The translations under genes were made by a program, and so were the position numbers. The notes under the pieces are model-generated. The model had not been told where the DNA came from. It saw nothing but the letters and a program-made list of their open reading frames with translations, and searched no databases. From contig JACVTC010000142.1 of assembly GCA_016946835.1 (NCBI GenBank), positions 309,001 through 373,000 of the forward strand: a stretch of DNA of 64,000 nt, in the 5' to 3' direction. The DNA is from Neocallimastix lanati (nom. inval.) (lineage: Eukaryota; Neocallimastigomycota; Neocallimastigomycetes; Neocallimastigales; Neocallimastigaceae). Shown here piece after piece: positions 21,497 through 37,279 of this stretch. Every line of letters starts with the position of its first letter. Position 1 is the first letter of the stretch.

Positions 21497-22165
21497 TTTT
21501 ATTATTTATTTTTATTATATTTCAAGTATATTATTTTATTTTATTTAACTTTATTTTATTTTATTATTCTTATTTTTTTTTATTATATTTCTAGTATTTT
21601 TTTTATTTTTATTTTTACTTTTATTTTTATTTTTATTTTATTTTTATTACATTTATTTTATTTTATATTTTAATTTTTATTTAAAAAAATTTTTTTTGTT
21701 TCTGTTTCTTTTTTTAATTTATTCAATAATATATTATTATTATAAAGTAATATATTACATTAAAATTTGATATATTAAAAAAATCATCTTATTTTAAAAA
21801 TATGTTACATTAAAAATATATATATATTTCATTTACTTTCTATTAATTTGTAATAAAAACAAAAATTTTTAAAATATCTTCAAAATTGTATGGAGAAAAA
21901 AAAAATAAATATTTGTATAAAAAATGATCAAATTTAAAATATGTAAAAGAGCATGGAAAACAAGAATAAATTAAAAGAAAATAATATTTACAATAATATG
22001 AAATAAAAATATGCTAATATGATATTTAAAGATTAATATAATTTATAAATATTATTAACATATTAAAGCATTCATTAACAAAATATTTTATTAAAGATGA
22101 AAAAATAAGAAAATTAATATATATAAAGTATATATAAAATTTCAAAAAAAATTTTTTCTATTTCC
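21497..22165. other. AT-rich spacer upstream of the Asterix gene
   Basis: Low-complexity T- and A-rich sequence including TTTTA repeats (21530-21660). No open frame or RNA gene is supported. Confidence 0.5.
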
Positions 22166-22167
22166 GG

Positions 22168-22225
22168 TGTGACTACCTTTATTTTCATCCCCCCTCAAGG
22201 TTTTGGGAATATTGAGGTAGTCACA
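22168..22225. repeat. 10-bp perfect inverted repeat with 38-nt loop
   Basis: TGTGACTACC at 22168-22177 and GGTAGTCACA at 22216-22225 can pair exactly. The loop contains CCCCCCTC. It adjoins the candidate structured RNA segment at 22206-22379 and overlaps its end. Confidence 0.7.
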
Positions 22226-22379
22226 ACACTTCAGTATGCTTTCGCATAGGCGAATAATGTCCCTGTTGGACGATCTTACTGAGTGTTTAGCATTGGTGCT
22301 CGGACATGCAAATTATTACTGAGATTTTTCTAGAATGTTTTTTCTCGTAGAGCCTCTCCAGTTCCTAACTTCCTTTTGA
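22206..22379 (-). ncRNA. Candidate structured RNA segment, copy A
   Basis: About 174 nt, much richer in G+C than its surroundings, aligns over its length with 41321-41489 (opposite orientation), with blocks such as GTTAGGAACTGGAGAGGC, AATGCT-AACACTCA, and AAGTGTTGTGACTAC. Both copies have no shared open frame. On the minus strand, TATGC-GAAA-GCATA forms a tetraloop hairpin (22233-22246). ATGTCC and GGGACAT can pair as an outer stem. It could equally be part of an unknown transposon; I do not recognise a known RNA family. Confidence 0.4.
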
Positions 22380-23000
22380 AGCTAGGCCAATATTAACTAA
22401 CCCAATGAGATACGTACTAGCTCCCCTGGCAAATGCATATATGTCAGAAAGATTGCAATTTTGTAGAATATATCTATATTACTTTAATAGAATATATTTA
22501 TATGGACACATGATATATATACCCGAATGTTAATTTCTTCATAAATATATTAAATAATAGTACTTGTGCAATCCTCTCAAGCCCACAGTTAATACAATTT
22601 CTTGTCTATATTAGGAAAATGAGAATATTATAGATATAAGAAAAATACTTCTCTGTAACCCCAACCACTATATACCGTAAAAGCCTCTTGTGAGGAAATT
22701 CTTTGAAAATGGTGTCTTATGTATACTATAACAACCAGGATAGAACCTTGCTCGATTTAAAATACCAAAAGAAGCTTATGATTATTTTTTATTAAAAATG
22801 ATAATTATTCAAATCTCAAAATAAATAATAAAGAATATGAAAATAGGAATAAAACGTAATTTAATAAAATTGTGTTAGTTTATTGATATATTTAGCTTAG
22901 TTATATATGAAGGTGGGGTGCATTTCACCAATTTTTATAATACAAATTTCCATTACGCCATTTATTTTTAATGGCTTGTAAAATTTTTTGTAAAAAATTT
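22380..23000. other. Moderate-GC segment of unknown nature
   Basis: Continues the unusual composition of 22166-22379 for about 400 bp without an open frame or a tRNA fold. At its end are two short palindromes: GCCATT/AATGGC near 22958-22977 and TAAAATTTTTT/AAAAAATTTTA near 22979-23002. Confidence 0.4.
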
Positions 23001-23154
23001 TAATACAATTATATGTAAAAAAATAAATGTATAAATAAATAAATAAATAAATAAAAGAATGTAATAATATAAGTATATAAAATAAAATAAAATAAAATAG
23101 ATATTAATGTAATAATATAAAAGTACAAGTAATAAAAAATAAACTAAGATAAAT

Positions 23155-23872
23155 AAAATAAAATAAAATAAATAGTAGAATATAAATATAAGTACAGATT
23201 GAATAAAATAAAATAAAATAAAATAAAATAAAATAAATAGTAGAATATAAATATAAGTACAGATTGAATAAAATAAAATAAAATAAAATAAAATAAATAG
23301 TAGAATATAAATATAAGTACAGATTGAATAAAATAAAATAAAATAAAATAAAATAAATAGTAGAATATAAATATAAGTACAGATTGAATAAAATAAAATA
23401 AAATAAAATAAAATAAATAGTAGAATATAAATATAAGTACAGATTGAATAAAATAAAATAAAATAAAATAAAATAAATAGTAGAATATAAATATAAGTAC
23501 AGATTGAATAAAATAAAATAAAATAAAATAAAATAAAATAAATAGTAGAATATAAATATAAGTACAGATTGAGTAAAATAAGTTGTAGAAATATAAAGTA
23601 CAGATTGAATAAAATAAAATAAAATAAAATAAAATAAATAGTAGAATATAAATATAAGTACAGATTGAATAAAATAAATTGTAGAAATATAAAGTACAGA
23701 TTGAATAAAATAAATTGTAGAAATATAAAGTACAGATTGAATAAAATAAATTGTAAAAATATAAAGTACAGATTGAATAAAATAAAATAAAATAAAATAA
23801 AATAAAATAAAATAAAATAAAATAAAATAAAATAAAATAAAATAAAATAAAATAAAATAAAATAGATATTGA

Positions 23873-23880
<8 letters not shown>
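23155..23880. repeat. 60-bp minisatellite with AAAATA arrays
   Basis: Tandem units contain GTAGAATATAAATATAAGTA, then CAGATTGA and a run of AAATA pentamers. The period is exactly 60 bp over 23221-23520. Then come variant units with GTAGAAATATAAAGTACAGA and a closing (AAAAT)n of about 110 bp. There is no spacer diversity. Confidence 0.9.
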
Positions 23881-23904
<24 letters not shown>

Positions 23905-24421
23905 AGACTAGGAATAAAAAAATATATATTGCGTTAACCGGATTGAATGTAATAATATAAAAGTACAAGTATATAAAATAAAATAAAATAGATATTGAAT
24001 GTAATAATATAAAAGTACAAGTATATAAAATAAAATAAAATAAAATAAAGCAAAATTAGTACAATGATTCTTTTTTATTAAAAATAATAATTATTCAAAT
24101 CACAAAATAAATAAAATAAATAATAAAGAATATGAGAATATGAATAAAATGTAATTTAATAAAAATATAAAATTAAATATAAAATAAATTCAAAAAATAT
24201 AGTATAATAAATATGAAGTTAACAAATATAATTAATGATTAATATTCATAAATGTACTATGTTAGTAAATGAATAATAAAAATTCTACATTTAATAACTA
24301 GAAAAAAAAAAATAATATATTATAATATATATTTATTTAATCTATATTTAAACTAAAATCATAAAAAATCTATTTTTCATTTGTAATTATTATAGTACTT
24401 TATTATCATTATTATGTTTTA

Positions 24422-24463
<42 letters not shown>

Positions 24464-24533
24464 GTATATTTACATTTTTTTTAAGAGAAAACAAATTCCT
24501 CAACATTACAATATATATATATATGAATAAAAA

Positions 24534-24584
<51 letters not shown>

Positions 24585-24869
24585 TTGTTGTTGTTGTTGC
24601 TATTGTTAATGACTGAATAATAGTAATAAAATAATAAAATCTACATAAAGTTTTTTTTTTTTTTTTTGTTAATGATTGAATAATAGTAATAAAATAATAA
24701 AACTACATAAAGTTTTTTTTTTTTTTTTTTTTAATAGATTTTAACCTGCATCATAGTAATTTTCGTGTTTAATATTTATATTTTATTACTAATAATAGAT
24801 ATGGAGAAAATAAAAAAGTTATATAAAAACTATATATGGAAATATATATATATATTTATTTATTATTAG
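23881..24869. other. AT-rich downstream spacer with long T-runs
   Basis: Contains T-runs at 23881-23904, 24430-24462 and 24537-24583, and two ~65-bp direct repeats around 24595-24660 and 24667-24730 (ATTGAATAATAGTAATAAAA type). No gene is seen before the 3' end of the gene at 24870. Confidence 0.5.
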
Positions 24870-26034
24870 TTATTTATATGTTCTGTAATAATTAGTTAAA
24901 CTATCACTATTATTGTCAAAATTTTCAAAAGATGAAGGATTAAAAGAATTAATGTAATATTTATTAATTGGATTTGAATTAATAAAATTATCATTCATAA
25001 AATCTTCATTATTCATTGTATCATAATTATTATTTAAATTCGTTTTTGGATTTAATTTATGTCTTCTAGAATTAAATAATAATGAATTTTTATTAGTAAT
25101 AACATTAACCTTATTCTCAATTATTTTATTACTATTATTACTAGTACAGTTATTATTACTATTATTTTTAGTATTATTATTATTGCTATTACTATTGTTA
25201 TCAGGCAAAGATAAATTTGTAAATGGTGATTTATTTCTTGTTAAATATTGTTGAGCTTGAATTTCTTTAGTGAGTTCACTTTGAATTTTTACAGATGATT
25301 TGTTTATATTAGATGATGTTTTGTGATTAACTTTATCGTTTACATCATTAAATAGATCAGATGATAGAATAGATTTATCCAAAGAATTAAGATTTGAATT
25401 TGGATTAGAATTATCACCAATTCCATATTTATTTCTCAAATTAGGGGGAATATATTTTTCTGCTGAAGGTACTTTAATTGGGGATGGAGTCTGTATCAAC
25501 TTTGAATTAGTAATTGAAGTTTTATTTGATTCTCTTGTAGTAATTACAGATTTTATTTCTTAAAATAAAATAAATAAAATAAAATAAAAATAAAATTATA
25601 ATTATAATAATCAAAATATAAATTAATGTTAATATAAAAATTAAGATCTATATAAAATTATGAAATAACTATGAAAAAAAAAAAAAAAAAATAAATAAAT
25701 AAATACCCTTTTTAAGAGAAAACTCCATTTTTGATTCGGTTTCTTTAATATTTTTATTATTACTTAATTCTAATTTTCTTGTATTATATTTAGTTGAATC
25801 ACTATCAATACTATTATTTTTATTATTTGAATACTCATTAAAATAACTATCTGGTGATATTGATTTATATTTTCCTTCCTTAATATTTTTTGGAGTAGGT
25901 GCTCGGTATTTTAAATTTTTAATATCAACTGTAAGATGAATTGGGGATGAAGTAGTTGAATTATAATTTGTTATAATTTCTTTTATTTAAAATATATAGT
26001 ATAAAAGTTTAGCATGATTAGTAATTAATTATTA

Positions 26035-26076
<42 letters not shown>

Positions 26077-28573
26077 TATAATAATAGTAATAATATTGAA
26101 AGAAAAATATTTGTTACCTTTTTTATCGTTTAATTCATTTTCTTCACAATTATTATTATATTTATTTTTATTAGAACTATTATATTTATTATTTTTATAA
26201 TTCGGTTTATTAGTGCTTTTATTCCAATCATTAATTTCATTAGATTTTCTATTACTATGTACATCATTAAAAAAGCTTTTTGTTGGTAATGAATGAGATA
26301 AATTTTCATCATCATTTTTATTATAATTACTATCATCAATTAATTTTACATTGTCATTTTCCATTTTATCGGAATATGGTGGAATTGGAGGCCTATATTT
26401 CGGAATTTCTATTTTTATTTAGTTAGTAAAATATAATAAAATTTGATTAAATTAATTTTTTAATATTATGAAAACAACAACAACAACAACAACAATAATA
26501 ATAATAATAATAATTAATAAAAATTATTAGTTATAAAATAATACTCTTATTGTTTATGGAATATTAAAATAAAATAAAATAAAAAAAAAACTTTTATCTT
26601 TTATATATATATATATATTAATTATAATAATTTTAAATTATTTTACCATTTTTCTCTTTATCAAAACTCTTATGAATTCTTAAGTTTTCCATTTTATTTG
26701 TAATTTCTTCTTCGTTATTAAATTGATTATTATACCTTTCTTTTTCAATATCATATTTACGATCATATCTACTTGATTTAATGTCCACTGAATTCTTAGT
26801 TGGAGATGACCCACTTGAGGTACTATCTTGATTGTTTTTCTTATTTTGAAAGTATTTGCCATTTCTTGATTTATTATCATTACAAGAATAAGAATGATAT
26901 TCCATTGATGTATATAATTTATTATTATAACTATTATTATAATTCTTTCCATTCCAATTTGAATTATCTCTATAATTTCTTTCTAAATTCAAACCTTCAA
27001 TATATGAATTGGTATATTGATACTGATAATGATGTTCATTATTTTTATCATGATTTTCTATACTATTATTCATTGATAATCTTTTAGTGTTATTCACAAA
27101 TTTATTTCTTGTACCTGATTTATCATTGGAAAAATTATTGTAATTATTGTTATTCAATGATTTTGAATAATTATTTGTACTAAATTTTCTTGGACTATTT
27201 ATTGTTTCTTTTTGATTTGAAATGACACCATTACATATAGTATTTGATCTAGAATGTTTGTTTTGTCCTGTGATACTAACATTACTTTCATTTTCAGGTA
27301 TAAACATCAATTCACTATTATTAGTAGCACTACATCCTGTTTCATCATTACTATAAACACCTTTTTTATTCATATTTATTGGTGAAGTACTTGAATGATA
27401 TTGTGAATTAATATGTGAATAATTTCGAAGAGATGAAAATGTTCCTTCCCTTTCCCTTCTAGATGCTAATGAATGTGGCGATGGTGAAATTGAAAAACTA
27501 TTATTTCTTGAATTATATGAGTTACTATATTGTACTGATGAATTTGCTCCTTTTGAAAAGTAAATTGGTTTTGATGAGTTCCAACCAGGGTTAGGGGGAT
27601 TATCTTCGTAATGATAACATCTATCTCTTTCCATACGTCCTGGACTATTAAAATGAAAAGATCTAGGCATTGAATTAGTCATATTTAATGGAGACAAATA
27701 ATTTCCTTTATTATTTTCCAATAATGTATCAAAATTACTATTATTATTACTATTATTAAAATTTGTATCATAATATTTGGGTGAATTAAATTCACTTAGA
27801 CTAACATTACCATTTTTATAATCCTGATCATTATTTTGATTGTAATTACCACTACTACTGTAATAATTTTTGTTATTTGGTGTTTTTGGGGGCTTCATGA
27901 ATTCATCATCAGATTTTCTTTTCTTTTGCTCTTGTGATTGTTCAATTAAGAATTGAATTAATTTATTTTTCATTTCCTCACCTAAAGAAGATCTAAATTC
28001 CGGTGTTGAATTTGCAATATCAGAGCATTTTATAAAAACAACAACAATTTTTATTTTTTTACAAATGCGTTTTATTTCTTCTATGTATTCTTTATCACTT
28101 TCATTTGGAATTACACATAATATCAATTGAGGCTTATCAACACTTTCACTAAAAAGATTATTGACTTCTGCTTGATGACTAATTTGCTTTGTAATAGCGG
28201 TTAACAGAAAAGGAATAGTGGAAACACCATCTTCCATAGAGGACCAATGAATATCAACACCTCTATCTCTAATAATCATACATTCAACGTCATTACATAG
28301 ATCGTCAATGAAGTTTCGAATGGTACAAGAAAAAGGTACATTTGGACCTAATAAAAGAACTGCCCATTGTAATAATTCGGGAAATTTTAAAAAAGCATTA
28401 TATATTTTTGATCTTATTGGTTCACCATTGTAAAAATTTTTTCTATAAGTACTAAATTCATTATCCGAATGTGGTGAACTATTATTAACTTCTTTTGAAT
28501 TTGCTTTATCTATTGCAACTAAAAAACGCTCTGCGTCATCCTGTTGAAATATTTCATAAGAACTTGGTATCAT
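24870..28573 (-). CDS. Asn/Ser-rich protein of unknown function with repeated KYxPP exons (4 exons)
   Basis: Exons (minus): 28573-26647, 26408-26118, 25979-25707, 25558-24870; 3180 nt, 1059 aa. Residues 1-220 look globular, with a hydrophobic LLQWAVLLLGPNVPFS, a DIHWSSMEDGVSTIPFLL stretch and an alpha/beta segment (KPQLILCVIPNES, KIVVVFIKCSDI). The rest is Asn/Ser-rich and disordered. All three introns are phase 1, and each later exon begins GAA(AT) and carries a related motif: PKYRPPIPPYS, LKYRAPTPKN, EKYIPPNLRNKYG. The last resembles the YVPPHLR element of Ded1/DDX3 helicases, but no helicase domain is present. I do not recognise the protein. A cytoplasmic RNA-related role is only a guess. 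Confidence 0.75.
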
Positions 28574-28689
28574 TTTTACCTTCTTTTAATTTTTAAAAAT
28601 TATTTCTTAATTTTTTTTATTATTTTATATTAACACTATAATTAATTACTATAAATGTCATTTATTTTATAAACTTTGTTTTAATATTT

Positions 28690-28722
<33 letters not shown>

Positions 28723-31700
28723 TCTATTTTTATTTTTATTTTTATTTCTTTATCTTTTCTTAATTTTATTTTTATTATTTTTATTATTTTTTATTATTAT
28801 TATTTTTTCTACACTTTTTTATTATTAATTTTATTTCTTTTATTTTTACTTATTTATTTATTATATTAATTTTTACTTATTAAAACTATTAACTTTTTTT
28901 CTTTTGTTATTTATTTTAAAATATATGTATGTGCTTTATGTGAAGGTGATATTTATATTTTTTATTCTCTTTACTTATTTTTCCCTTCTTATATATATTA
29001 CTTATTTTGCTATTTTATATTTTTTAATTTTATTTAAATAAATCGAGTTTATTAAATTAAATATAAATTAGCTAATAGTAATTATTTTTCTTTAAATTGT
29101 TTATATGGTTACATAAATAACATTATAATAATGATAATGTTTTCAAATTATATATAAGTTTCTATTTTAAAATAAATAAATTTTAAAACAGAAGAATACT
29201 TAATTATTATTGCTATTATTACTATATATTGTTTTCTTTCTTATCTTTCTTTTCTCTCTTGTATTTTATTTTATTTTTTTTTTTTTTTTTTTTTTTTTAA
29301 CTTAATAATTTATGAATATGAATATATTATATAAAACTTTATACATATAATAAATTTGTTAAATTATAAATTTTATAAAACTTATATTTGAATATATATG
29401 TATTAATAAATTTTTTATTATTATATAAAATATTCTTACTTTCAAAAAAAATATGAATCCTTATCAAAAACATCAAATATAAACTACTTTAAAAACTTTT
29501 ATAAAAAATTGTATATAGCTTTAGCAAAATAAAATTAAAAAAAAAAAAACGTGGTTGTAGAATAAGAAAAGGGCAAAGAGAAAAAGGAAAAAATTAAATT
29601 AAAAAAAAAAGAAAAAAATAAAAATAAAAAATTAAAATAAAAAAAAAAAAAGAAAAAGAAAAAGAAAAACAAGAAAAGAAAAAATAGGCAACTAATAAAT
29701 TAATAATATCAATAATAATATATATATAATAATAATAATATATTTTAATTCTTATTACTTAATTTATTAAATAATTTTTCTTTAATTTAAAATATATAAA
29801 ATATTATTTAAATTAATTTATTATTATTTTATATTATTGCTTATTTTAGTACTATTGATAAACCATAATTTCATAAAGTATTAATTTAAATAATAATATT
29901 ATCTATTATGAAACAATAAATATATATATTAATTAATAGGTTATTTACTTAACTTTTATTATAGCAAAAGAAATCAATTTATTCTGTTTTTATTTAGAAA
30001 TAAATATTATATATCATTATTTAAAAAAAATTATTTGCTATAATAAAAAAAATTTCTTTGATTTGACAATTCTTTTTTGTTTTCTTCTTTTTCTCTTATT
30101 TTATTGATTTTATTATTATTAATAGTTAATATTTATATATAAATAGGTTTAAATAATATATTAAATAAACTAAAATAGACAATAATTTTTGAATTTTATT
30201 TGTAGTTATTACTTTACTTTATAATAAAATAAGAAAAGATAACTTGCATTTTTTTAATATATTGTTCTTTACTCAGAAATATTTTTTTTTTTTTTTTTTC
30301 TTTACTATACTTCAATATTAAATAATTATAAATAAAAAAAATTCTATTATTTTATAAAAAATTGTATTATTTTCTATTATTGTTTTATGTAGTATATTTA
30401 GTAATTATTTAATATATTTATGATACTTAAGTTATTGAGGTAATTATTTATAACGTTTATATGTGTTCATTAATAATAATAATAAAATATTATTTTATTT
30501 TTTTTATCTTAATTACATATTATATATTATTTGTAATTTATAAAATTTTAATAATTTAATAATCAAAAGAATTGTAAAAAAATATATATTTATTACTTTT
30601 TGAATTATTAGATTTTTGAAATTACAAAAGTTAAGATTTAATTATATAAAATTAAATATTAAATTATTATGAAACGATAATCGTTTTATTATTATTATTA
30701 TTTATCTTAATAATAATTATGATTAATACATAGTTTATATATATATATATATTTATTTATAAAAAAAAAAAAAAAAGACTTATTATTATTATTATTATTA
30801 TTTCTTCAAAATTTTTTTTGCATTATCTATTATTTTATTATTGTTAATTTTAAGTTTTCTTTTAAAATTTTTTTAAAGAAAGAAACAAGGAAAAAAAAAT
30901 AAAATTCATCTTTATATATATATTTAATAATAAATAAATAAATTAATAAATTAATAAATAATAAAATAAATATATATAAAACTTTATAATAAAAATTAAT
31001 AAATAAATGAATAATAAAACATAAATTTTTATTTGAGTAAAGTTAAAATTATTTTTTTAATTTAAAAATTCAAAATAATGAAAATATAAAATATTAAAAT
31101 TTTATAATATATTTATATTATATTCTTGATAATTAAATTTCATTTAATTTGGTATATTAGCATTAATTAAAATAAAAAAAATTTTTTTTTAAATCCATAA
31201 AATTCAAATATTTAGTTTTCACTGTAATATCATTAAATCATTTAAAACAAATACAAATAAATATATAAATAACATTTATAAAGCTAATATTTATTTTCTT
31301 TTCCTTTAATTTTATTAATATTATACTTATTTTTTTGGATAAATATATACTTGTTTATTAAGATTTCAAAACGAAATATAGACAAAATGTAATATTTTCA
31401 AATGTAATATTTGTGGCTTAAATATCAATACAGTTTATAGTATTAAAATTTAAATTAATAATGAAAAAAAAATAATTCATTTTTTAGTGGTTCGTCATTT
31501 TTTAATCATTTCCATCCATATGATCTTTTAAAGTTTATAAAACTTTATTTATTATTGTTTTCAAATTTGTTCATACGATTAATACTATATTTTAAATTTT
31601 ATTAATTTATTACATATCCTTATTCATATCCTTATTATATCTTATTTTGTTAATATTAATAATAAAGAATTATTTTAATTTAATTTTTTTTTTTTTATTA

Positions 31701-32191
31701 TAAAGAAGTGAGCCCAAAAGAAAAATATAATAGTTATATTTATTACTTATGATAAATTAATAATAAATATTAATATTAAATAAGATAAAAATCATTAATT
31801 ATACTACTTAAATGATAAATATATAGATAACGATGATTATGATTATACTATACTATAAGAGAATAAATAGAATTAAAGATAATTAAAAAATGCTATTATG
31901 GAAAAAAGTCTTTTTAAATTAATGATCTAATGATTTTTTAAAACAATTAATCAATATATAGAACATAAAAAACATTAATTACCACATTTGAAATACGAAG
32001 TTTTATTGGACAATAATTATAATTAATTTCTAATTTAATTATCTATAAATAAGGAGAATTTAATAATCAAAGAACATATGTGGCGTAGTAAAATTTATAT
32101 AAATTTTTATATTTTTTTACTTTTCTTTTTACTTTTTTATTTAATAAAATGCCATATAAAAAAAATTAATAATAATTTTTATTTTATATTT

Positions 32192-32222
<31 letters not shown>

Positions 32223-32256
32223 TTCTTCTAAATAATTATTACTAAATAAATATATA
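28574..32256. other. 3.7-kb AT-rich spacer between divergent genes
   Basis: Almost pure A/T sequence with homopolymers and (TA)n tracts. I found no long open frame, tRNA or repeat pair. It probably contains the promoters of the unknown gene and of the ACBD6-like gene. Confidence 0.5.
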
Positions 32257-32751
32257 ATGTTAATGAATATGAACCTTAAAGACAAATTTGAAGCTGCTTC
32301 AAACTATATAAAATCTCAAAAAGAATTTATAATAGATAGTGATACCCAATTAAAAGTAGAATTTTAAATTTTAATAAAAATAATTTAAGCAAAAAAGTTA
32401 AAATGATTAATTATAAAATTTAATAATTTCAAAATATATTATATAGTTCTATGGATATTATAAAATTATAACAGTGGGTAATTGTGACACCAAAAGACCA
32501 GGAATGTTTGATTTTGTTAATAGGGCAAAAGTAAAAAATATATAAATAAATAAATAAATAAATAAAAATCAACACTATTATATATCATAAATTTAAAAAT
32601 AAACATTAATGTATTTAAAAAAATTTGAATTTCATACCTTATTATATTTTATAAAGTGGGATAGTTGGAATTCAATGAATGGCATGACTAAAGGTTTTTT
32701 TTTATTATCTTTTTTTCTTATTTTCTTATTTATTTTTATTTTTTATTATAT

Positions 32752-32782
<31 letters not shown>

Positions 32783-33793
32783 GTAATATACAATAAAAAA
32801 ATATATTCTTATTTGTCATTAAATAATTAATTAGAAGAAGCTATGAAAAATTATATAGATCTTGTAATTGAAAAAACTGGATGGGATATAAATAAAGTAA
32901 TTATTTAAAAAATCTATAAATATTATTTATTTAAATTTATCACTGCTCTCAATAAAATCTAAAGTAAATTAGAAAGTAGCATTATAATGAAAATTAAAAA
33001 TCTTTTATAAATATGCAGATTCCAGAAGAAGAGAATAGGGAAAATTCAAAAAGTGGAATTTCAATGGGTAATGCAGTTAGTACTTTAAAAGACGAAACAG
33101 GAAATGATAATTTAATGTAATATATTATTAAAATATATAATAATAATAATTATAATAATAATAATAATAATAATAATTAATTAATTAATTAAATATTTAA
33201 AAAATTTTTTTTTTCTTTACAAAAAATTTTTAAAAATAGTGAAGATAATGAGAGTAATGAAATATTTTTTTTATCTTCAGAAGGAAATATTGAAAAAGTT
33301 AAAGAACTTATTTTGAAACAACCAAATTTAATTAATAAAAAAGATGAGAATGTAAATAAATTAACAAATTTTATTTATTTTCTTTAATATAAAGTAGTAA
33401 TTTTAAATCTTCAAATTCATTAATATCTATATATATATTTATTATAAAGGGCCTTTCATTATTACATTGGGCATGTGATAGAGGACAAATGAATATGATT
33501 CAATTTTTAATTGATCAAGGAATTAATATAAATGAAAAGGTAAAGGAGTTATATTAGTAAATAAACACAATTTTTATTTAATAATAATATCTATGTGTTA
33601 TTAATTGTAGGATAATGAAGGAGAAACACCATTAAGTTATTCATTATTATGTGAGAATTATGATATTTCGAAATATTTAATTTCAAATGGTGCTGATATC
33701 ACTCTTACCAATAATGAAGGTGAAAATCCATTAGCCGATGTTGATAATGAAGAATTTAATGAATGGTTAAAGAATTTCCACAATAAAAATTAA
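32257..33793 (+). CDS. ACBD6-like acyl-CoA-binding domain protein with ankyrin repeats (8 exons)
   Basis: Exons: 32257-32355, 32447-32530, 32657-32693, 32835-32896, 33019-33116, 33240-33351, 33450-33539, 33611-33793; 765 nt, 254 aa, close to the ~280 aa of ACBD6. Residues 7-85 are an acyl-CoA-binding domain: KDKFEAASNYIKSQ, FYGYYKIITVGNCDTKRPG, NRAKWDSWNSMNGMTKEEA, MKNYIDLVIEKTGWD. The C-terminal half holds ankyrin repeats (GLSLLHWACDRGQMNMIQFL, DNEGETPLSYSLLCENYD). ACBD6 proteins bind long-chain acyl-CoA and support lipid metabolism and N-myristoylation. Three ATG codons (32257, 32263, 32269) compete; the first is chosen. Confidence 0.9.
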
Positions 33794-33974
33794 AAATTAA
33801 TACATCAACAAATAATAATAATAATATATATATATTTATATCTAAATTATTTCAAATATAAAGATAAATTCAAATAAAAATTTTTTCATAATTGTATATT
33901 TAGTATTATTGTCTTAAATGTATATATATATTTTTTATATAAAATACTAATTATAAATGGAGTATTTAAAAGGT

Positions 33975-34363
33975 TATTTTTATTTTTATTTTTATTTTTA
34001 TTTTTATTTTTATTTTTATTTTTATTTTTATTTTTATTTTTATTTTTATTTTTATTTTTATTTTTATTTTTATTTTTATTTTTATTTTTATTTTTATTTT
34101 TATTTTTATTTTTATTTTTATTTTTATTTTTATTTTTATTTTTATTTTTATTTTTATTTTTATTTTTATTTTTATTTTTATTTTTATTTTTATTTTTATT
34201 TTTATTTTTATTTTTATTTTTATTTTTATTTTTATTTTTATTTTTATTTTTATTTTTATTTTTATTTTTATTTTTATTTTTATTTTTATTTTTATTTTTA
34301 TTTTTATTTTTATTTTTATTTTTATTTTTATTTTTATTTTTATTTTTATTTTTATTTTTTTTA
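33975..34363. repeat. (TTTTTA)n hexanucleotide array
   Basis: About 65 uninterrupted copies just downstream of the ACBD6-like gene. It makes stop-free frames on both strands (poly Phe-Tyr and poly Lys-Ile); these are not genes. Confidence 0.97.
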
Positions 34364-34666
34364 AACTGTTCGTTTTCTTATCACTGATTATATATATATA
34401 TAGTTTTAATTTAATTATTAACACATGTGTTTCGCTTTCTTTTTATTGTTTATTATTATTATTTTTCAAAATTTATTATTTTTTAATAAATTATATTGAT
34501 ACTTTTTTTTTTTTTTTTTTTGTAATTTTATAAAAAGATATAAATATCTATTTATAATTAATTATATATAAAATAAAAATATGTAAAGTCACATTAATAT
34601 TATATATATGTATATTTATTGAAATATTAATAATTAAATATTAAAATTATTATATTTTATTTATCC

Positions 34667-34698
<32 letters not shown>

Positions 34699-34870
34699 TT
34701 ATTGTTATACTTTACTAAATGACTTTTAATTATTATTATATATTATTATTATTATTATTATATTATTATTATATTATTATTATTATTATATGTATATATT
34801 ATATATTTTTTTCATTTCATTTTTTTGTTTTATTCAATATAAACTATTTATATATGGGCATAATTTATTT
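34364..34870. other. AT-rich spacer 3' of the MAP kinase gene
   Basis: T-runs, a (TTA)n tract near 34733-34795 and AT sequence only; no gene seen. Confidence 0.5.

Positions 34871-37279
<2,409 letters not shown>

Noticed and set aside
22560-22760. B-box-like GGTTCTATCC (minus strand) as a tRNA-derived SINE
   Set aside because: No A box at the right distance and no tRNA fold.
23155-23880. Regular 60-bp repeat as a CRISPR-like array
   Set aside because: The units are identical throughout with no variable spacers, and the genome is eukaryotic; it is a minisatellite.
33957-34424. Poly Phe-Tyr (plus) and poly Lys-Ile (minus) frames
   Set aside because: Both are by-products of the pure (TTTTTA)n array.
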